Part shown: positions 30,437 through 43,248 of the stretch, in pieces
How positions within the stretch are numbered: position 1 is the stretch's first letter
How the letters are laid out: the number at the start of each line of letters is the position of its first letter
Source of the DNA: Pelodera strongyloides
Taxonomy: Eukaryota > Nematoda > Chromadorea > Rhabditida > Rhabditidae
Length of the DNA stretch: 64,000 bases
Direction: 5' to 3'
NCBI GenBank assembly: GCA_036852015.1
Contig: JAANDG010000556.1
Coordinates: 31,931-95,930, forward strand
The notes under the pieces: model-generated
Seen by the model: the letters and a program-made list of their open reading frames with translations, nothing else
The model's database searches: none
What the model was told of the DNA's origin: nothing
Made by a program: the position numbers and the translations under genes

Positions 30437-32530
30437 TTTAAATGCAGCGCGGGGAGGGGGAGACACACGGAGGAGGGAAGCAGGGCGGGGGAGGGCAGCT
30501 GCCAGCTGCGGGGAGGCGGCAGGGGAGCAACGCGGGAAGGGAGCGCGGGGAGCGAACAGCGCGGGGAGGTGCGCAGGCAGGGCAAGGCAGGGGGGAGGGA
30601 GCAGGGGGGGGGCACAGAGCGGGGGAGAGGCATGCGCGGGGAGAGGCAGTAGCGGGAGGGGAGCCGGGGAGGGGGCGCAGGCAGGGGAGAGGCAGTAGCG
30701 CGGGAGGGGAGCGGCGGGGAGGGGGGCAACAGTAGCGGGGGGGGGAGCGCGGGGAGCGCGAGGGGGGGAGCAGCGGGGGGAGTGGGCATCGCTGGGGAGG
30801 GGGCAAGCGCGGGAGGGCAGTGAGCAGAGCGCGGGGGGGAGTAGGGGGCAGAGCGCGGGAGGGGGGCAGGGCGCAGAGGGAGGAGAAGCCGCGCGAGGGA
30901 GGGGAGCATCGCGGGGGGGCAGCAGCGCGGGGAGAGGCATTAGCGCGGGGAGAGGCGGTAGGGGGATCGCGAGGGGTGGGAGCAGCGGGGGGAGTGGGCA
31001 GCGCTGGGGAGGGGGCCGGGGAAGGAGCGCGGGGAGCGGGAGAGCAGGGCAGGGGAGCGCGGAGAGGGAGAGCAGCGCAGGGAGGAAGCCGCGCGGGGGG
31101 GGGGGAGCGCGCGGGGGGGGAAGCTCGCGGGGAAGGGACGAGCAGCGGGGAACCGCGGGGGAGGGAGCGCGCCTCCTCTCTTCTCCGGAGAGGGACAGCA
31201 GCGCAGGGGAGAGCAGCGCAGGAGACGGGCAGCAGCAGTATCGCGGGGAGAGGCAGTAGCCGGGGAGGGGAGCGCGGGACAGGGGAGGAAGCGCAGGGCA
31301 GGGGGAGGGGGAGAAGGGGAAGGGTGAGGGGGGGGAGGAGAGGGGGGAGGGGGAGCATCGCAGGGAAGGGAGGCGGGGGAGGGAGGAGGGGAGCGCGCAG
31401 CGCACGGGATGGGAGCGCGGGGGATGCGAGCATCGCGGGGGAGGAGGGGAACACGCGCAGAGAAGGCGCGGGGGGGGTAGCATCGCAGGGATGTGACAGC
31501 GCGAGGAGGGGAGCAGCGCAGCGCACGGGTGGGAGCGCGGGGGAACGCGAGCATCGCGGGGAGAGGCGGGGACACGCGCAGGGAGGGGGCGCGGGGAGGG
31601 GTAGCCGCGCAGGGATGCGACAGCGCGAGGAGGGGAGCAGCGCAGCGCACGGGATGGGAGCGCGGGGGAACGCAAGCAGCGCGGGGGAGGAGCAGGGGAC
31701 ACGCGCAGGGAGGAGGCGCGGGGAGGGGTAGCAGCTCAGAGATGCGGGGAGCGCAGGGAAGCGGTCAGCGCGGGAGGCGAGGGGGGACGGGAGCGTGGGG
31801 AGGGGAAGCAGCGCAGGGAGGGAGCTCAGCGCAGAGATCGGGGGCAGGGAAGCGGGCAGCGCGGGAGGCGGGGGAGGGGAGCAGCGCGGGAGGGGAGCGC
31901 GGGGGAGGCAAGGGGACACGCGCAGGGAGGGGGCGGGGCAGCGCGCGTAGTGTTGTGTTGTTTTTTTTTCTGGGGGGTTGCGTTTGTTTGCTTCCCTACG
32001 CGATGTAACGTGCGTGTTTCTTCTTTCTAGGTTTTGGATGATGGGACAGGGGTGCCGGGCGGGGAGGGGTATCCTCGCAGGGATTCAGGGAGCGGGCAGC
32101 GCGGGGCAGGGGAGGCAGGACAGGGCGCGGGGAGAGCAGGGACACGCGCAGGGAGGGGCGCGGGGAGGGGTATGCACCAGCGCAGGGAAGCCGGCAGAGC
32201 GGGTAGGGGAGCAGCGCGGGGGAGGGAGGGGACACGCGCAGGGAGGGGTAGTTGCGCAGGGATCGGGGAGCGCAGGGAAGCGGGCGGCGGGGAGCGAGGG
32301 GCACGCGTGGCGGGGACTGAGGAGTCACGCCCGCAGGGGAGGGGAGGAACGCGGGGAGGGGCAGCGCGCAGGGAGGGAAGAACGCGGGGGGGAAGCAGCG
32401 CAGGGAGGGAGAGCAGCGCAGGGGAGGGAGAGCAGCGCAGGGGAGGGGAGCAGCGCGGGGAGGGAGAGCAGCGCAGGGGAGGGGAGCAGCGCGGGGGGAC
32501 GCGAGCAAGGCAGCGGGCACGCGCAGGGGA
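30437..32530. repeat. G-rich homopurine low-complexity block
   Basis: About 2 kb in which the plus strand is mostly G and A with scattered CGC/CAGC, e.g. GGGGAGCAGCGCGGGGAGGG. Higher-order phrases recur: GGGACACGCGCAGGGAGG (near 31570, 31700, 31917, 32144, 32237) and a longer unit with GACAGCGCGAGGAGGGGAGC (31492, 31617). A break at 31944-32036 is T-rich and ends TTCTTTCTAG. Long open frames on both strands (Arg/Gly or Pro/Ala/Ser/Leu) are by-products of composition and are not called as genes. Confidence 0.9.
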
Positions 32531-32544
32531 TCAAGCCGCGCCTA

Positions 32545-33770
32545 AAAAGGACAGGACAAACATTTAGGGACGGACAGGACGGACATACATGTAACATAAA
32601 TGAGTGTAGCTTATAATGAAAAACAGTGCAAAGCACTGTTTTGTGTGATATCAAAAAGGGAAAAAGGTAGCAAAGCCTTAGAGCAGACTTTGCTCAAATA
32701 AGTGTTCCGCCAAAGAATCATCTTGGGGATCCTATATGATCTGCGTACTCGACATGTCGTAAATGTAATCCCAATACAGATAATCTCTGTACCGAGACTA
32801 CAACGTAAGCGCAATGGGCATCAAACGGGCGCTCTCTACAAGGCAAACTCAAAACTCCACAGAACACCACCAAAGGGGACCACTCACACAGAGTCAAACA
32901 AATTCCAAATGAAGCAATCAAGATATCATCATTAAAGAGAGGACAGCCTCCAACCTCCAAGAAGCAACACCAAATGAAAAGAATCACTCGCACTGAATCG
33001 AGAATAAAAACGCCAAGAGAAGCAACCAAACGATTCTAATCTCAATGTGTTAACGACAATGACTAAGAAATCTACCCAACAGCTGCAAACGAGTGAATTA
33101 ATCAACTCAACAATGTATAAGTAGAAATTCTAACCTAAACTCATCTAGGATGCCTAGCAAAGCGAGCAACAACACTATACTAAGAACTCTCAAATATCAT
33201 TTTTTCATTCTAAAGCTCAACTCAAGAAAATGTACAGCTACAATTCCCTAAACTCATAACAGAAATAACTGAATTTTGCCGTATTGGATCTTCAGGTAAC
33301 TCATTTCCTATAGAGCTTTATTTTTTTGCCCTTTTAAATTGGACCTCCAACATTTTTTAAACTTCGAACTTTCGAACAAATAATCAATTTCTTGCATCAG
33401 TTATGAAAAATCACTCAATGTTGGAGGCCCTCTCCACTCTTCTTTTTGAGTGAAGTGTTTTCACAACGTATCCAACCAAAGTACGGCGATAGATTCCGAC
33501 ATCGGTCCGAGACTGGCAGACAACTGGCGACGACGAAGAGCACGCGAAGTTATAAACGGAACACGGCGGAGAATTGTGCTTTCGTATCGTGGGTACAGCG
33601 TACAGCGACAATCCTAAAACAAATCAATTAATCAATGAACATATATAGCGGGAAACTACGGACAGAACCTTTTGTAACATCATGTAATAGGTTTAATTCC
33701 GGGAAACGGTTCGCCTTAATATAATGGATAGAGACAGAAACATAGAAACTTGGCAAGAAAATAAAACAAA
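32545..33770. other. Flank of the exon-duplicated locus
   Basis: No ORF supported. Around 33290-33370 it shares a phrase (GATCTTC..AGAGCTTTATTTTTTTGCCCTTTTAAA) with 36290-36360 and 38210-38280, so it holds another piece of the repeated locus. Confidence 0.45.
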
Positions 33771-35600
33771 CCTTAAATATCCAAGATCCAATCAATGTTG
33801 AAATAGGAAGACGGGGATGCTTGAGTAATCCGATCTGAGAGAAGAGCAGAAGAGGAGATGCACATCGACGAGCTAGCCTTGATCGACAACGCTGACTCCA
33901 TGGATGACTGCGGCTCCAGGCTCCAAATACGGTGAACTCAGTGACGAGCGGAAGAAAGCAACGTTCACCTGAAAGATCATCAAATTAGTTTAGTTTAAAC
34001 TGTGTGCATGCATACCACAAGGTGACTTACACTTGCATATCAGAGAGACATGTGTAATGTAACAGCAAACTGTAACAAAAAATAGACGATAAAGTAAACA
34101 AACATACCTTAGTATCCAAAGCGTATGGGTGCTGGGTTGGGTGGTGCATAGACGACCAAAAGAAAGAGGATCCCAGAATCCGGTTCTTCCGTGGGTTACC
34201 GACAGCACGACGACGTGGCCAAATCTAAATCAAATAATTAATTAAAGAAAAAAGCTAAATAGACGAGTGATTGTACCACAGAAATGATATATCACTTTAC
34301 AACATCACTCCAGTGTTCAGAGAAACCGTCCTAATATATTGATAGTAAACAGTAACAGAAATGTTCAAGGAAACAAACCTCAAAATAGGGATCCAAGATC
34401 CAATCATCCAATTCACTAAAAGAAGGCAGCGGACGAAAGGCTACGCGACACCGACGAGGTTGACACGTGGTTTGTCACGTAGGTAAGGTCGGCTCGGCTC
34501 GGCTGGGCGGACTGGAGGGAGAAATCAGAGTCGCCTGAAAAACCAACAAATCAGTTTGGTAATTTGGTAAACTTGTGCACATTCACATTGTGATGCACCT
34601 GCACACCATGAAATAAACAACCACAAACTAAAAATACAGTTAACTAAAATACCTTAGAATGCAGAGTGTGTGCGAGTGTGCGTTGGACTGGGCATACGCG
34701 TAAACGAGATCGACTCCATGGGATGACTGCGGCTCCAGGCTCCAAATATGGTGAACTCAGCGACGAGCAGGAGAAAGCAAAGTTCGCCTGAAAGGACATC
34801 AAATTAGTTTATAAACTTTGTGCATACTCACAAAGTGACTTACACGTACACCACCTGAGTGAGAAACATGTGTAATGTAACAACAAACTGTAACAAAAAT
34901 ACCTTAGCATTCAAAGCGTATGGGTGCTGGGTGGTGCAGGTCCGTAGACGACCAAAAGAAAGTGAATCCCAGATTCCAATTCCAGGCTTCCAGGGGGGTC
35001 ACCGACAGCACACATCGCGCAGCACGACGACGGCAGTTGCCAAATCTAAATCAAAGAATTAATTAAAGAAAAAAGCTAAATAGACGAGTGATGAGAAAAG
35101 AGATATCAGTTTATAACATCAGCCCCAAGAAACGTCCCGTCCGTCCTAAGATATTGAAAGTAAAAAGTAACAGAAACGTAGTAAGGAAACAAACCTCAAA
35201 ATATTCAATCCACGAGAAGAAGGCAGCGGATCAGCGGACGAGAGGCTACGCGACGCCGACGAGGTCGACAGCGTGGGTTGTCACGCAGGCAAGGTCGGCG
35301 CGGCTGGGCAGACTGGAGAAGAGAGAAATCAGAGTGCGCCTGAAAAATCAACAAATTAGTTTGGTAATTTGGTAACCGTGTGCACATTCAATGTGCTGCA
35401 CCTGCACACCATGAAATAAACAACCTAAAAATACAGTTAACTAACATACCTCAGAATGTAAGTGTGTTCGTTGGGCTAGGCGGGCTAGGCGTACGCGTAA
35501 ACGAGAGCGACACCATCTTCCAGCTGGCCCAGACGGGATGGCAGCCAGACAGCCTTGATTACGTCAGAGCAGCACCGTAGCAAGATCATTCATCAAACCT
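33771..35600. repeat. Tandem duplication of a three-exon group (about 0.8 kb)
   Basis: Segments near 33771-34535 recur near 34654-35341 at an offset of about 0.8 kb: CTCCAGGCTCCAAATACGG/ATATGG at 33915/34734; AAAGCGTATGGGTGCTGGG at 34119/34915; GGCAGCGGAC.. with GACGAGGTTGACA/GACGAGGTCGACA near 34424/35222. Exon 35452-35600 resembles the first exon of a third, partial group. Introns are duplicated along with exons. Confidence 0.75.
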
Positions 35601-35789
35601 AAAAGAATTTATAAAAGAACAACATCAAAACATGTAGTAAACAAGCAGCACCATTCAATGTCACTACCATCAGAGTCCACTATTGAGAGCGGGATGTTAC
35701 CCAGCTTTAAATTTTCTGAAAGGTGAATTGGTTCTTTTCGTAGAGTTGCCGCAGGTAGCAGGAGAAAGAAATACAACAAAAAAAACATA

Positions 35790-38700
35790 CCATAAAGCTC
35801 GATCTGCTTTGACATTGTGTAGGCGGCGGGCGACAGGTGGATGTGTTTGTGGAAGTATATGGAGTTTCCACAGCTGACTATGGTAAGCCTCTGAAACATG
35901 ACTCATAAGAAACATGACTTTTACACTTTCACTTTCATCTAAAAATGCTCCGGCCAAGTCATAGAACACTACTTTAGTGGTTTCTTTCGTGGGAAAAACT
36001 ACCCAAAATGCGAAAAATAAAATAAATTACCTTTTAGAACCGACGCTCTACTATGTCCGGGGGGGGGGGGGCCAAAACACAGATGCGGGTCCCGACTGGC
36101 GAGTGGCGAGGGAGAGAGAGAGATAGAGTGAGCACGAAAGAGGAGAGGAGAGAAATAAATATTTAACAGTAGTAGAATGAAGATAAAACTAGTTGAATGC
36201 TAGCGTCCTACAAAATCATAACAACAATATAAAAGAAGAATTGTGTCCCTGAGGATCTTTTCTAATAAAAGCTTTAAAATGTTGTCCTTGAGAGGATCTT
36301 TTCGAAATATTATATGTTTCATAGAGCTTTATATATTTTTTGCTCTGGCTGTTTAACTTTTTTTTACATGAACTTTCAGAGGGAAGAGGGACCAAGGATG
36401 GGCTAGTTTACCTCAAAGAAGTGCACTCAAATTCATTTCCAAATTCAACTTCTGAAACTCAATCTCAAATGCTCTCGCCATATTCTCAAAATATGATTAT
36501 CTATCAAAATATCCTATCCTCTGAAAGTCCACTATTGTCTATCCCTTCTTCTTGGGATGACACAGCCTTACATTTTTTTAATAAAACCCTAAGGTTACTA
36601 GTCCGGCTTGGTGGAGAGCATGGCGATGCTCAGACACTTTCGACCACGATATCATGGGCCAAGATGCTGCGAATTGGCAGTCGTCCACTAGCCTAAAGAC
36701 AAAAAATAAATAAACTAAGAAATCCGTGAATAATAATGCTCAGCTCAGTGAACACAAACATTTTGTGTTAGTGAAAACCTTTCGACCAACATAATGAACA
36801 TATTGAAACCAAAGATTAAAAACGAACCTTCATTAAGTTGGAGGGCTGAACAGGGCCGAGACGGTGGAGTCCACGTCCAGGCTGACGACATGATCCAAGT
36901 TGTTGACGAAGTTCCCGAGTCGATGGCGAGCAACATCTGATCTTCTTGATCCGGTGGTTCGAGTAAGGGTGGAGCTCTAAAACAAGAAAATTAGCTCATT
37001 CTGATTACGCCGCCTCCTAATTCAAAACGACCACCAATACAGGTATTACGTCAAGGACTGCAGGAAACAAACCCGCAATCCCCCACAGAAATAGCAAACC
37101 AAATTAAACTACTAAAACCCATCAAGCAACCCCGAAATGCTACGAGAAGATGATCAGAATCACATCAAAAGAAAATTAAATTACCTTAAATTATCGAGAT
37201 ACCAGATATCGAGGTAGATCGAGAGAACGAGAAGGAACACGACCAACGATGAAGCCTAAAGGTTAAGAATCCATAAAAGAATCACACCAAAGATGGCCAA
37301 AGCAGCACCAGCGTACAATATCAAAAAAAAAGTAGCACCAATCGCTAACACTGCGTAACAGTGATAAGTGACAAGTAACAATATCCAATTTAAGAGAACC
37401 ACCTCAGGTTTACCGCAGGAGAAAGAAACAGAACCTGAAAACATACCATAAAGCTTGTTCGATCCGATCTGACGATAACAATCGAGTGTTATGTGAACTT
37501 GAATGACCGACCAGGTGTTCCATTCAAAGGCTGACCTGAATATTGTTCAATTAAGCACTAAGCAGGAACAGTGTGCACATCAACAATAACAATCATATCG
37601 ACACAGTACTAGAAAGGAATACTCCAATTCAAGCCAACAGTCAACGTCAACGACAAATGACAGTGAGTAGGCGAGCCGCAAGCACCACAACACAAGAAAA
37701 CAAAACATACCATAGGAAGCGCAGTTGTAGAACAGATCCGCCGTTCCGGACACGCATATCATTGGGTAGGTGGAGAGGCAGATGGCGGTTTTACAAGAAG
37801 ATACGGTTCATCTCTGAAAAATGACTCATGTTTACCACAATTCTGACATTTGACTACTGATATAAAACACTACCTTAGTAGTTTCTTCTAAAAAAGCAGC
37901 CAAATGCGAAAAATAAAATAAAAAATACCTTATAGAACTGACGCTTCGGTGTCCGCAGCCAGAAACACAGATGTGAGATGTTCCCGGCTGACGAGGGAGA
38001 GAGAGAGAAATATAGATAGTTAGAGAGGGGAGAGTAGAGGAAGACAGAAATTTTACAGTGCAAATGAGGATAAAAATAAAAGTAATTAAATGCTATCGAA
38101 TACTCAAAGTCTAAAAACACTTATGGAGAGACTACAACAAACAAAAAAACAAGAATGGTGCCCTTATGGGTCTTTTCGAACAGGCAAAGAATAAAATAAA
38201 ATATTGTCCTAGAAAGGATCTTTTCGAAATATTATGTATTTCAGAGCTTATTTTTTTTGCTCTTGGCTGTTTCTCTTTTTTTTAAAGCTTGAACACTTGA
38301 ACTTTCAGAGGTATCAGTGATGATTAACACTATCTTCAGTCAAAATAGCTCTCAATCTCCGTATTCGAATTTTCGTTCTCCAATTCTTTGTCCACTCTCG
38401 GAACATCAAATTTCTCACTCCACTTCATATCCTTAGTTTTCAGATTCTACTATAATTCTCTATTCTCTCTCAACTAAAGAAATCATCAACCCTCTGAAAG
38501 TCCAAAGTCCAAACTATCAATCCCTTCTTCTTGGGAATGACACAGCCTTTCTTTCGTTTATTTGTTTTACCCTAGGATACCTAATCCTGACGAGGTGCAT
38601 GAAGTAGCACTTGTGGTCCACCTTCCGCCACGTTCTCATGGAACAATCGTCCATTAACCTGAAGATAAAAAATAACTAAATAAACTGAATGATAAGAAAA

Positions 38701-39232
38701 CTCATGAAGAATAATGATCATATGTTCAATAGTGTGAAGCAACTGAAACCAAATATTTAAATGTACCTTCACTAAGTTGAAGGGACGAGCTCGGTGGGTG
38801 ACGGGTGACGGGGTCCACGTCCACGCTGACGACAGTCAAGTCGTTGACGAAGTACCCAGCGTGTAGTCGGTGGCGGGCCAACATTTGTTCTACTTGGTCC
38901 GGTGGTTAGAGGTTATAGGGCTCTAAAACAACAAAATTAGCCCATTTACTTGCATTCATATTACCCATTATAGGATTTAAAACGCTCACCACTACGGCAG
39001 GATCGAAAGAAACAAATCTAAATTAAACTATTAAAACGTGGCAAGTAACCTCAAAATGTGCGAGAAAATGATGATAAAGCAAACAATTTACCTCAGTTAT
39101 CGAGACACTGACACATTAACTGTGGGTGTGGGTGTGGTGGAGGCCGTGCTGACGAATGTGGCCTGGAGCGAGAAGAAAAGAATCAGCCAGCCGGAAGCAC
39201 GACGAATCAGGGTGACATGCGTACCGACCTGA
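35790..39232. repeat. Tandem duplication of a four-exon group (about 1.9 kb)
   Basis: Matching landmarks at offset 1.90-1.94 kb: the ATACCATA donors (35790/37711), TAGAACCGACGCT / TAGAACTGACGCT (36036/37933), AGGATCTTTTCGAAATATTAT (36293/38216), CTTCATTAAGTTGGAGGG / CTTCACTAAGTTGAAGGG (36829/38767), TTATCGAGATAC / TTATCGAGACAC (37191/39098). Splice sites are kept in both units. An extra copy of the first exon lies at 37448. Confidence 0.75.
36058..36073. repeat. G homopolymer run
   Basis: A run of about 13 G inside one exon of the duplicated locus; the matching exon near 37950 lacks it. Confidence 0.7.
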
Positions 39233-40519
39233 AACAACAACAAAAATAAGTATTTGTCAGAAAACAGCCGTGAGCCCACAGAGGTCACCATGTGAAAAAT
39301 CCTAGTACAAAATGGTCACGGGAGCATAAGTCCGTGCGCAGTTTCCGCCAGTGTTGGCATTATAGAGCGCAGCTAAACATTACAGCGCAATTTCTCCTGG
39401 GCTCGTCGCACAACACGAAGCAATGTGGTAAGAGAAATTAGCTAACGCAACACGAATATCAAGCAATATAGTGTATCTAAAGTTGCTAGCAACGTAGCAA
39501 CGAACAAAAAAATGCACGTACCTATTATTAAAACTCCAGTGGATCCAAAATCCGACAACTTTTGGAAAAGCGGCAATCTCGTTCACACAGGGGTGATTCA
39601 CAGGCAGGTTCTCTTCAAGGAGACTTAGGAGACGATGGCGACGTCCCGCCCTTTAAAAAAAATTTAATTCAAATAGAACAATTGAGGGACCAAGCTGTGA
39701 TTTACGAAACGAACAACGGAACAACTTTGACCAAAAGAAATAGCCGTTGCACTATTCCACCAAAGGCAAGACATAACTTCCGAAGAAGGAAGTCGCATTA
39801 TTGGGTCATCAAATAACCAGATAATGATAAAAATGAACACACAAAGTTAAACTCACAATTAAAGACAGTCCAGCAGGATCATAAAAATGGGCTGGAGATC
39901 CGAGCCGGAAAAATTTTGCCGGCGGTTGCTCGAGTCGAGGAGTGTAGAAATCTTTCGTCTTTCCACTCTTCCACATACAAGGGTGACCTAAAAACAAGAA
40001 ACTTCATGGCAGAGTATTGGAGCAAAAACCATTCAAACGAAAATTGCAGAAGACTGCATCAAATCGAAACCGAGACGACGCAAATTTAAGATGTTGAACC
40101 ACGGTAGTAAAATAAACTAAATGGAAGAAGGACCAACCCAGATAAGTTCCAATCTCGATCCCTCTATCTCAGTAAGCGTTGGAAAAGCGTGCAGTGCCGG
40201 CTAGCGGCTAGCCACACCGGCTCGCTCCAAGTCAGGTTGAGGCGTCGTAAAAAACCTGAAAAGTAGCAAGATTACAAAAATATAAGTGGACATATGCAAA
40301 CAATTATGACAGACAGTTAAACGACAGGTACATCAGAAAAATAAGCGCAGAAACAAGAACACAGAAAATAAACTGACCATGCAAACAATCGACGCCTTCA
40401 AAAGGGTATCCGCAAGCGAAAAAGGACGTCGGCCCTCTCAAAGCCAACTTCGGACTGGCAGCAACGGTCGACGGCTCACAATCTAAACAAAATGAATATA
40501 ATGCAATAAAAATACAAGT

Positions 40520-42110
40520 ACAATAGTACCAAAACATAGCGATTTATGAGAGGGGAGAACGAGAACGAATGCGTATGCGTATATACATATGCGTATATAC
40601 ATACAATCACAAGAAAGGGAAATACAGGACAAAAATCCAAGAAGAACATAACATAATTCCATGAAACATGGTGATTTTGGCGGAAAAACGTGTTCATAGA
40701 AAGTAAAAATGATGACGCACCAAAAAAATTAGCATATGGAACCGCCCATCCTGAATTTTGTAGGGTAGCAAGAATTGGCCCCGAGCCAGAAAAACCAAAT
40801 GTTGCAAGTTCGACCAAAGGCGCGACAAAAGTTTAGTGAATTAGTGGAAGTGTGAATACTTCTAAATGGAAAGGAATGATTCACGGCGCACAGTAAAACA
40901 GCTGTTGGTCTCCTATGGCCGAGAGAGCACGACAAAGGAAGAGGGCAGAGAGAGCGCGACAGGGACGTCATATCGATCGGTGGCCAAATAAACTGACCAA
41001 TCGACATTCTAATTTGTTTTTGAAGTTGAGAAAATATTAGGTTTGAAACAAAAGTACCATCTGAGGAACGGGACACGAACAATTAGCAGCATTGATAGGA
41101 CTTTATTAGACCATCAAGGTGCTCGATTATGCAATTCTGAATTAACACTCGAATTATTTGTTGATGGTTAAATATCAGTTTTTCGTAAGGATGTCGTTTC
41201 TTTCACATGACGAGTGTAAGCAAGTCCTATTCTTCTGTTATGGCACTGGTGAAAGTGCAAGTTAAACCCCCAAGGGAGATTACGCATAAGCGGCATAAGG
41301 TGGCAATTTAATATTGTGAACAGTGAACACTACACATTGAATCTGGCAGTATAGTTTTATTATAAAAACACGGGCAACGGCAGCAGCAACGATTACTCAA
41401 GCTGCCTAGATAATTATTTTACACATGTGTTCTTTTCTGATTTTCCCAAATGTCTTGTTGTTTTGTCGATATGACAGGATGTAACTATATATCGACACTA
41501 ATGCAGTGACAAAAAAATGTCGCGCGGCGCAAGGTAGGAAGCGCAACTACGAAAATCCGAAATTGATGAAGAACCAGATAAAAGGGTGCGCGGCGACTTC
41601 ACCTTAGCTTCGCCAGGTTTTTTGCGGAGGGACGCTCAACGCACTCGCTACTACAAACTGGAGAGAATCTGACGATGTAGGCGCCCTAATTGTTTTTTTT
41701 TGCAAGCGCTCCATCTGACCATGAGTTTCTCGTTGTAATTATTTGTTTTCTAAAAGTTTAACGCCCAATAGTCAAATGTAAACTAAAACACCGCTGTCGT
41801 GAGAATCTCGCAGTACAAGTAAAGGACAAGTTTCACACAAAGTACATCTTGATAATACAATTATTAACCTTCCCATGCTCCCAGGATAGCCTCATTATGC
41901 GAATGACATTTTATGCGTAAACTATCCGAAGTGCTTCATGCTATTTTTCGTTCTCTATTTGTGCGCAGTGTAGTTTTTTAGCACTTGTTTTCTTCGAACA
42001 ACGTCAAATATTAATACGATGAATATGAACTTAGCCTTCCAACGGCAAAAATAACTTTGAGCTTGGGGTCGTTTCACAAACCGTATATTATCCATTGTTT
42101 TAAATTTGAC
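40520..42110. other. No gene recognised
   Basis: Mixed AT-rich sequence. It may contain the 5' end of the minus-strand unit (donor-like GTAC..CAT near 41057), but nothing can be supported. Confidence 0.35.
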
Positions 42111-42112
42111 AT

Positions 42113-42200
42113 GTTTAGACGTTTACAGTAGTTACATTAGTCTCATCAACATCTTAGTCGTTTAGACGTTTACAGTAGTTACATTAGTCTCATCAACATC
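42113..42200. repeat. 47-bp tandem duplication at the LINE 5' end
   Basis: GTTTAGACGTTTACAGTAGT and the following TACATTAGTCTCATCAACATC occur twice with a period of 47 bp, about 110 bp before ORF1. Could be promoter monomers of the LINE 5' UTR. Confidence 0.8.
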
Positions 42201-42311
42201 AGCGCGCGGCGGTTTTCCGAGGCTCTGCGACACAACCTCGGTCAGTATTATTCCTTTTGAAAATATTGTAACTAATAGTTAGTAAATATCTTTCTTTCAT
42301 TGTAAGATTTA

Positions 42312-43208
42312 ATGGAGGTGGATAAGGATAAGGGCGTAGACGCTCCTGTTCCAAGGAGTGCAGCAAAGAGGGATAGACCGGATAGAAATAGTGATGGGAG
42401 TTCTTCGCCTAGGGGGCATTCTCCTAAGCGTAAGGAGGTTGAGCTCAGTGAAATTCTGGGCATGGGTGAAGTAGAGCTTGAAGGTATGCTTCAAGTAGGA
42501 CAGGATGGATTACATCTAGATGCAGGGCAAGCTGGAAAACTGATTGATGCTGTCCAGAAACTAATTTCTTTGGCTAAGGGGGTTATTAGTGGCACCTCTA
42601 GCCTCGTAATGGACAGTGTCAGGGAGGAGCGTAGGCTCCGTAGTCTAGTTATTTCAGTTCCCAATGTTCCCCCTCCTCCTAATCACAACATGGACCTTCC
42701 AAAAGAAACTATTGCTCGTAATGAGGTAGCGGAGGAGACAACCCAGACATTGAATCTCAAAGCAATGATTAAGTTCTTAGGTATTACAGAAGCTCCATGT
42801 GCCCTATACAAAATGAATGCTTTTTTGTGGAAGCTTGAAATGCCTTCTCGTGCTTCCCGTTCCAAAATTCTCAGTAGAAAACACCGGCTCAAAGATACAA
42901 AGTGGGGTAGGGTATTCATCAGGGAGAGTATGACTTTCGAACAGAGGCAACGTTTGAATGAAATGCGTACTCAGCGGGATTATCTTAACAGTATGGGAGG
43001 CCAGCAAAGGTGGCAGCTTCGGGATGATAAGTTGGTGTGGCGTCGAAATGGTGTGGACAGGACCAAATTGGCGTTTGAGACTTGCATATTCCTCCTGGTT
43101 GGGTAAATCCACGGCACACTAGTAGACCTCGGTCGGGTCCTACCCCAAACAATTTCACTCCTAATAGTTTCACGGGTTCTGTTGGTACTAACCGGCAGGT
43201 GGGAAACT
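42312..43208 (+). pseudogene. LINE ORF1 protein, frameshifted near its end
   Basis: The first frame runs 264 codons from ATG 42312. N-terminus basic and acidic with KRDRPDRNSDGSSSPRGHSP; the middle has a heptad-like helix (AGKLIDAVQKLISLAKGVIS); the C-terminal half carries RSKILSRKHRLKDTKWGRVF and SMTFEQRQRLNEMRTQRDYL, matching the RRM/C-terminal domain of LINE ORF1 proteins. Near 43080 one frameshift ends it early; the expected tail (PPGWVNPRHTSRPRSGPTP) continues in another frame to about 43208. Similar in plan to the solo ORF at 1905-2717, though clearly diverged. Confidence 0.7.
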
Positions 43209-43248
43209 AAGAGGGCAAATTAAGGAACATGAGACGATTTTAGTATCT

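Larger units (their letters stand above)
33771..40500 (-). ncRNA. Putative spliced, exon-duplicated non-coding transcription unit
   Basis: On the minus strand, acceptors (TTTCAG, TTTTAG, GATTTAG) and donors (AAG|GTATGTTT, ATG|GTATGTTT, AAG|GTAATTT) alternate regularly, outlining exons of about 70-200 bp. Plus coordinates: 33771-33970, 34111-34228, 34381-34535, 34654-34790, 34904-35046, 35196-35341, 35452-35600, 35790-35888, 36032-?, 36829-36975, 37185-37257, 37448-37537, 37711-37810, 37929-?, 38767-38930, 39092-39230, 39857-39987, 40379-40480. No frame stays open across exons and no family was recognised. It may be a long non-coding RNA, a decayed gene, or a fast-evolving gene whose frame I missed. 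Confidence 0.45.

Noticed and set aside
30388..32616. Long open frames on both strands (up to about 490 codons) in the G-rich block
   Set aside because: They overlap in several frames and both strands, encode only Pro/Ala/Leu/Ser/Arg or Arg/Gly/Ala, and follow from the base composition; no initiation or splice context.
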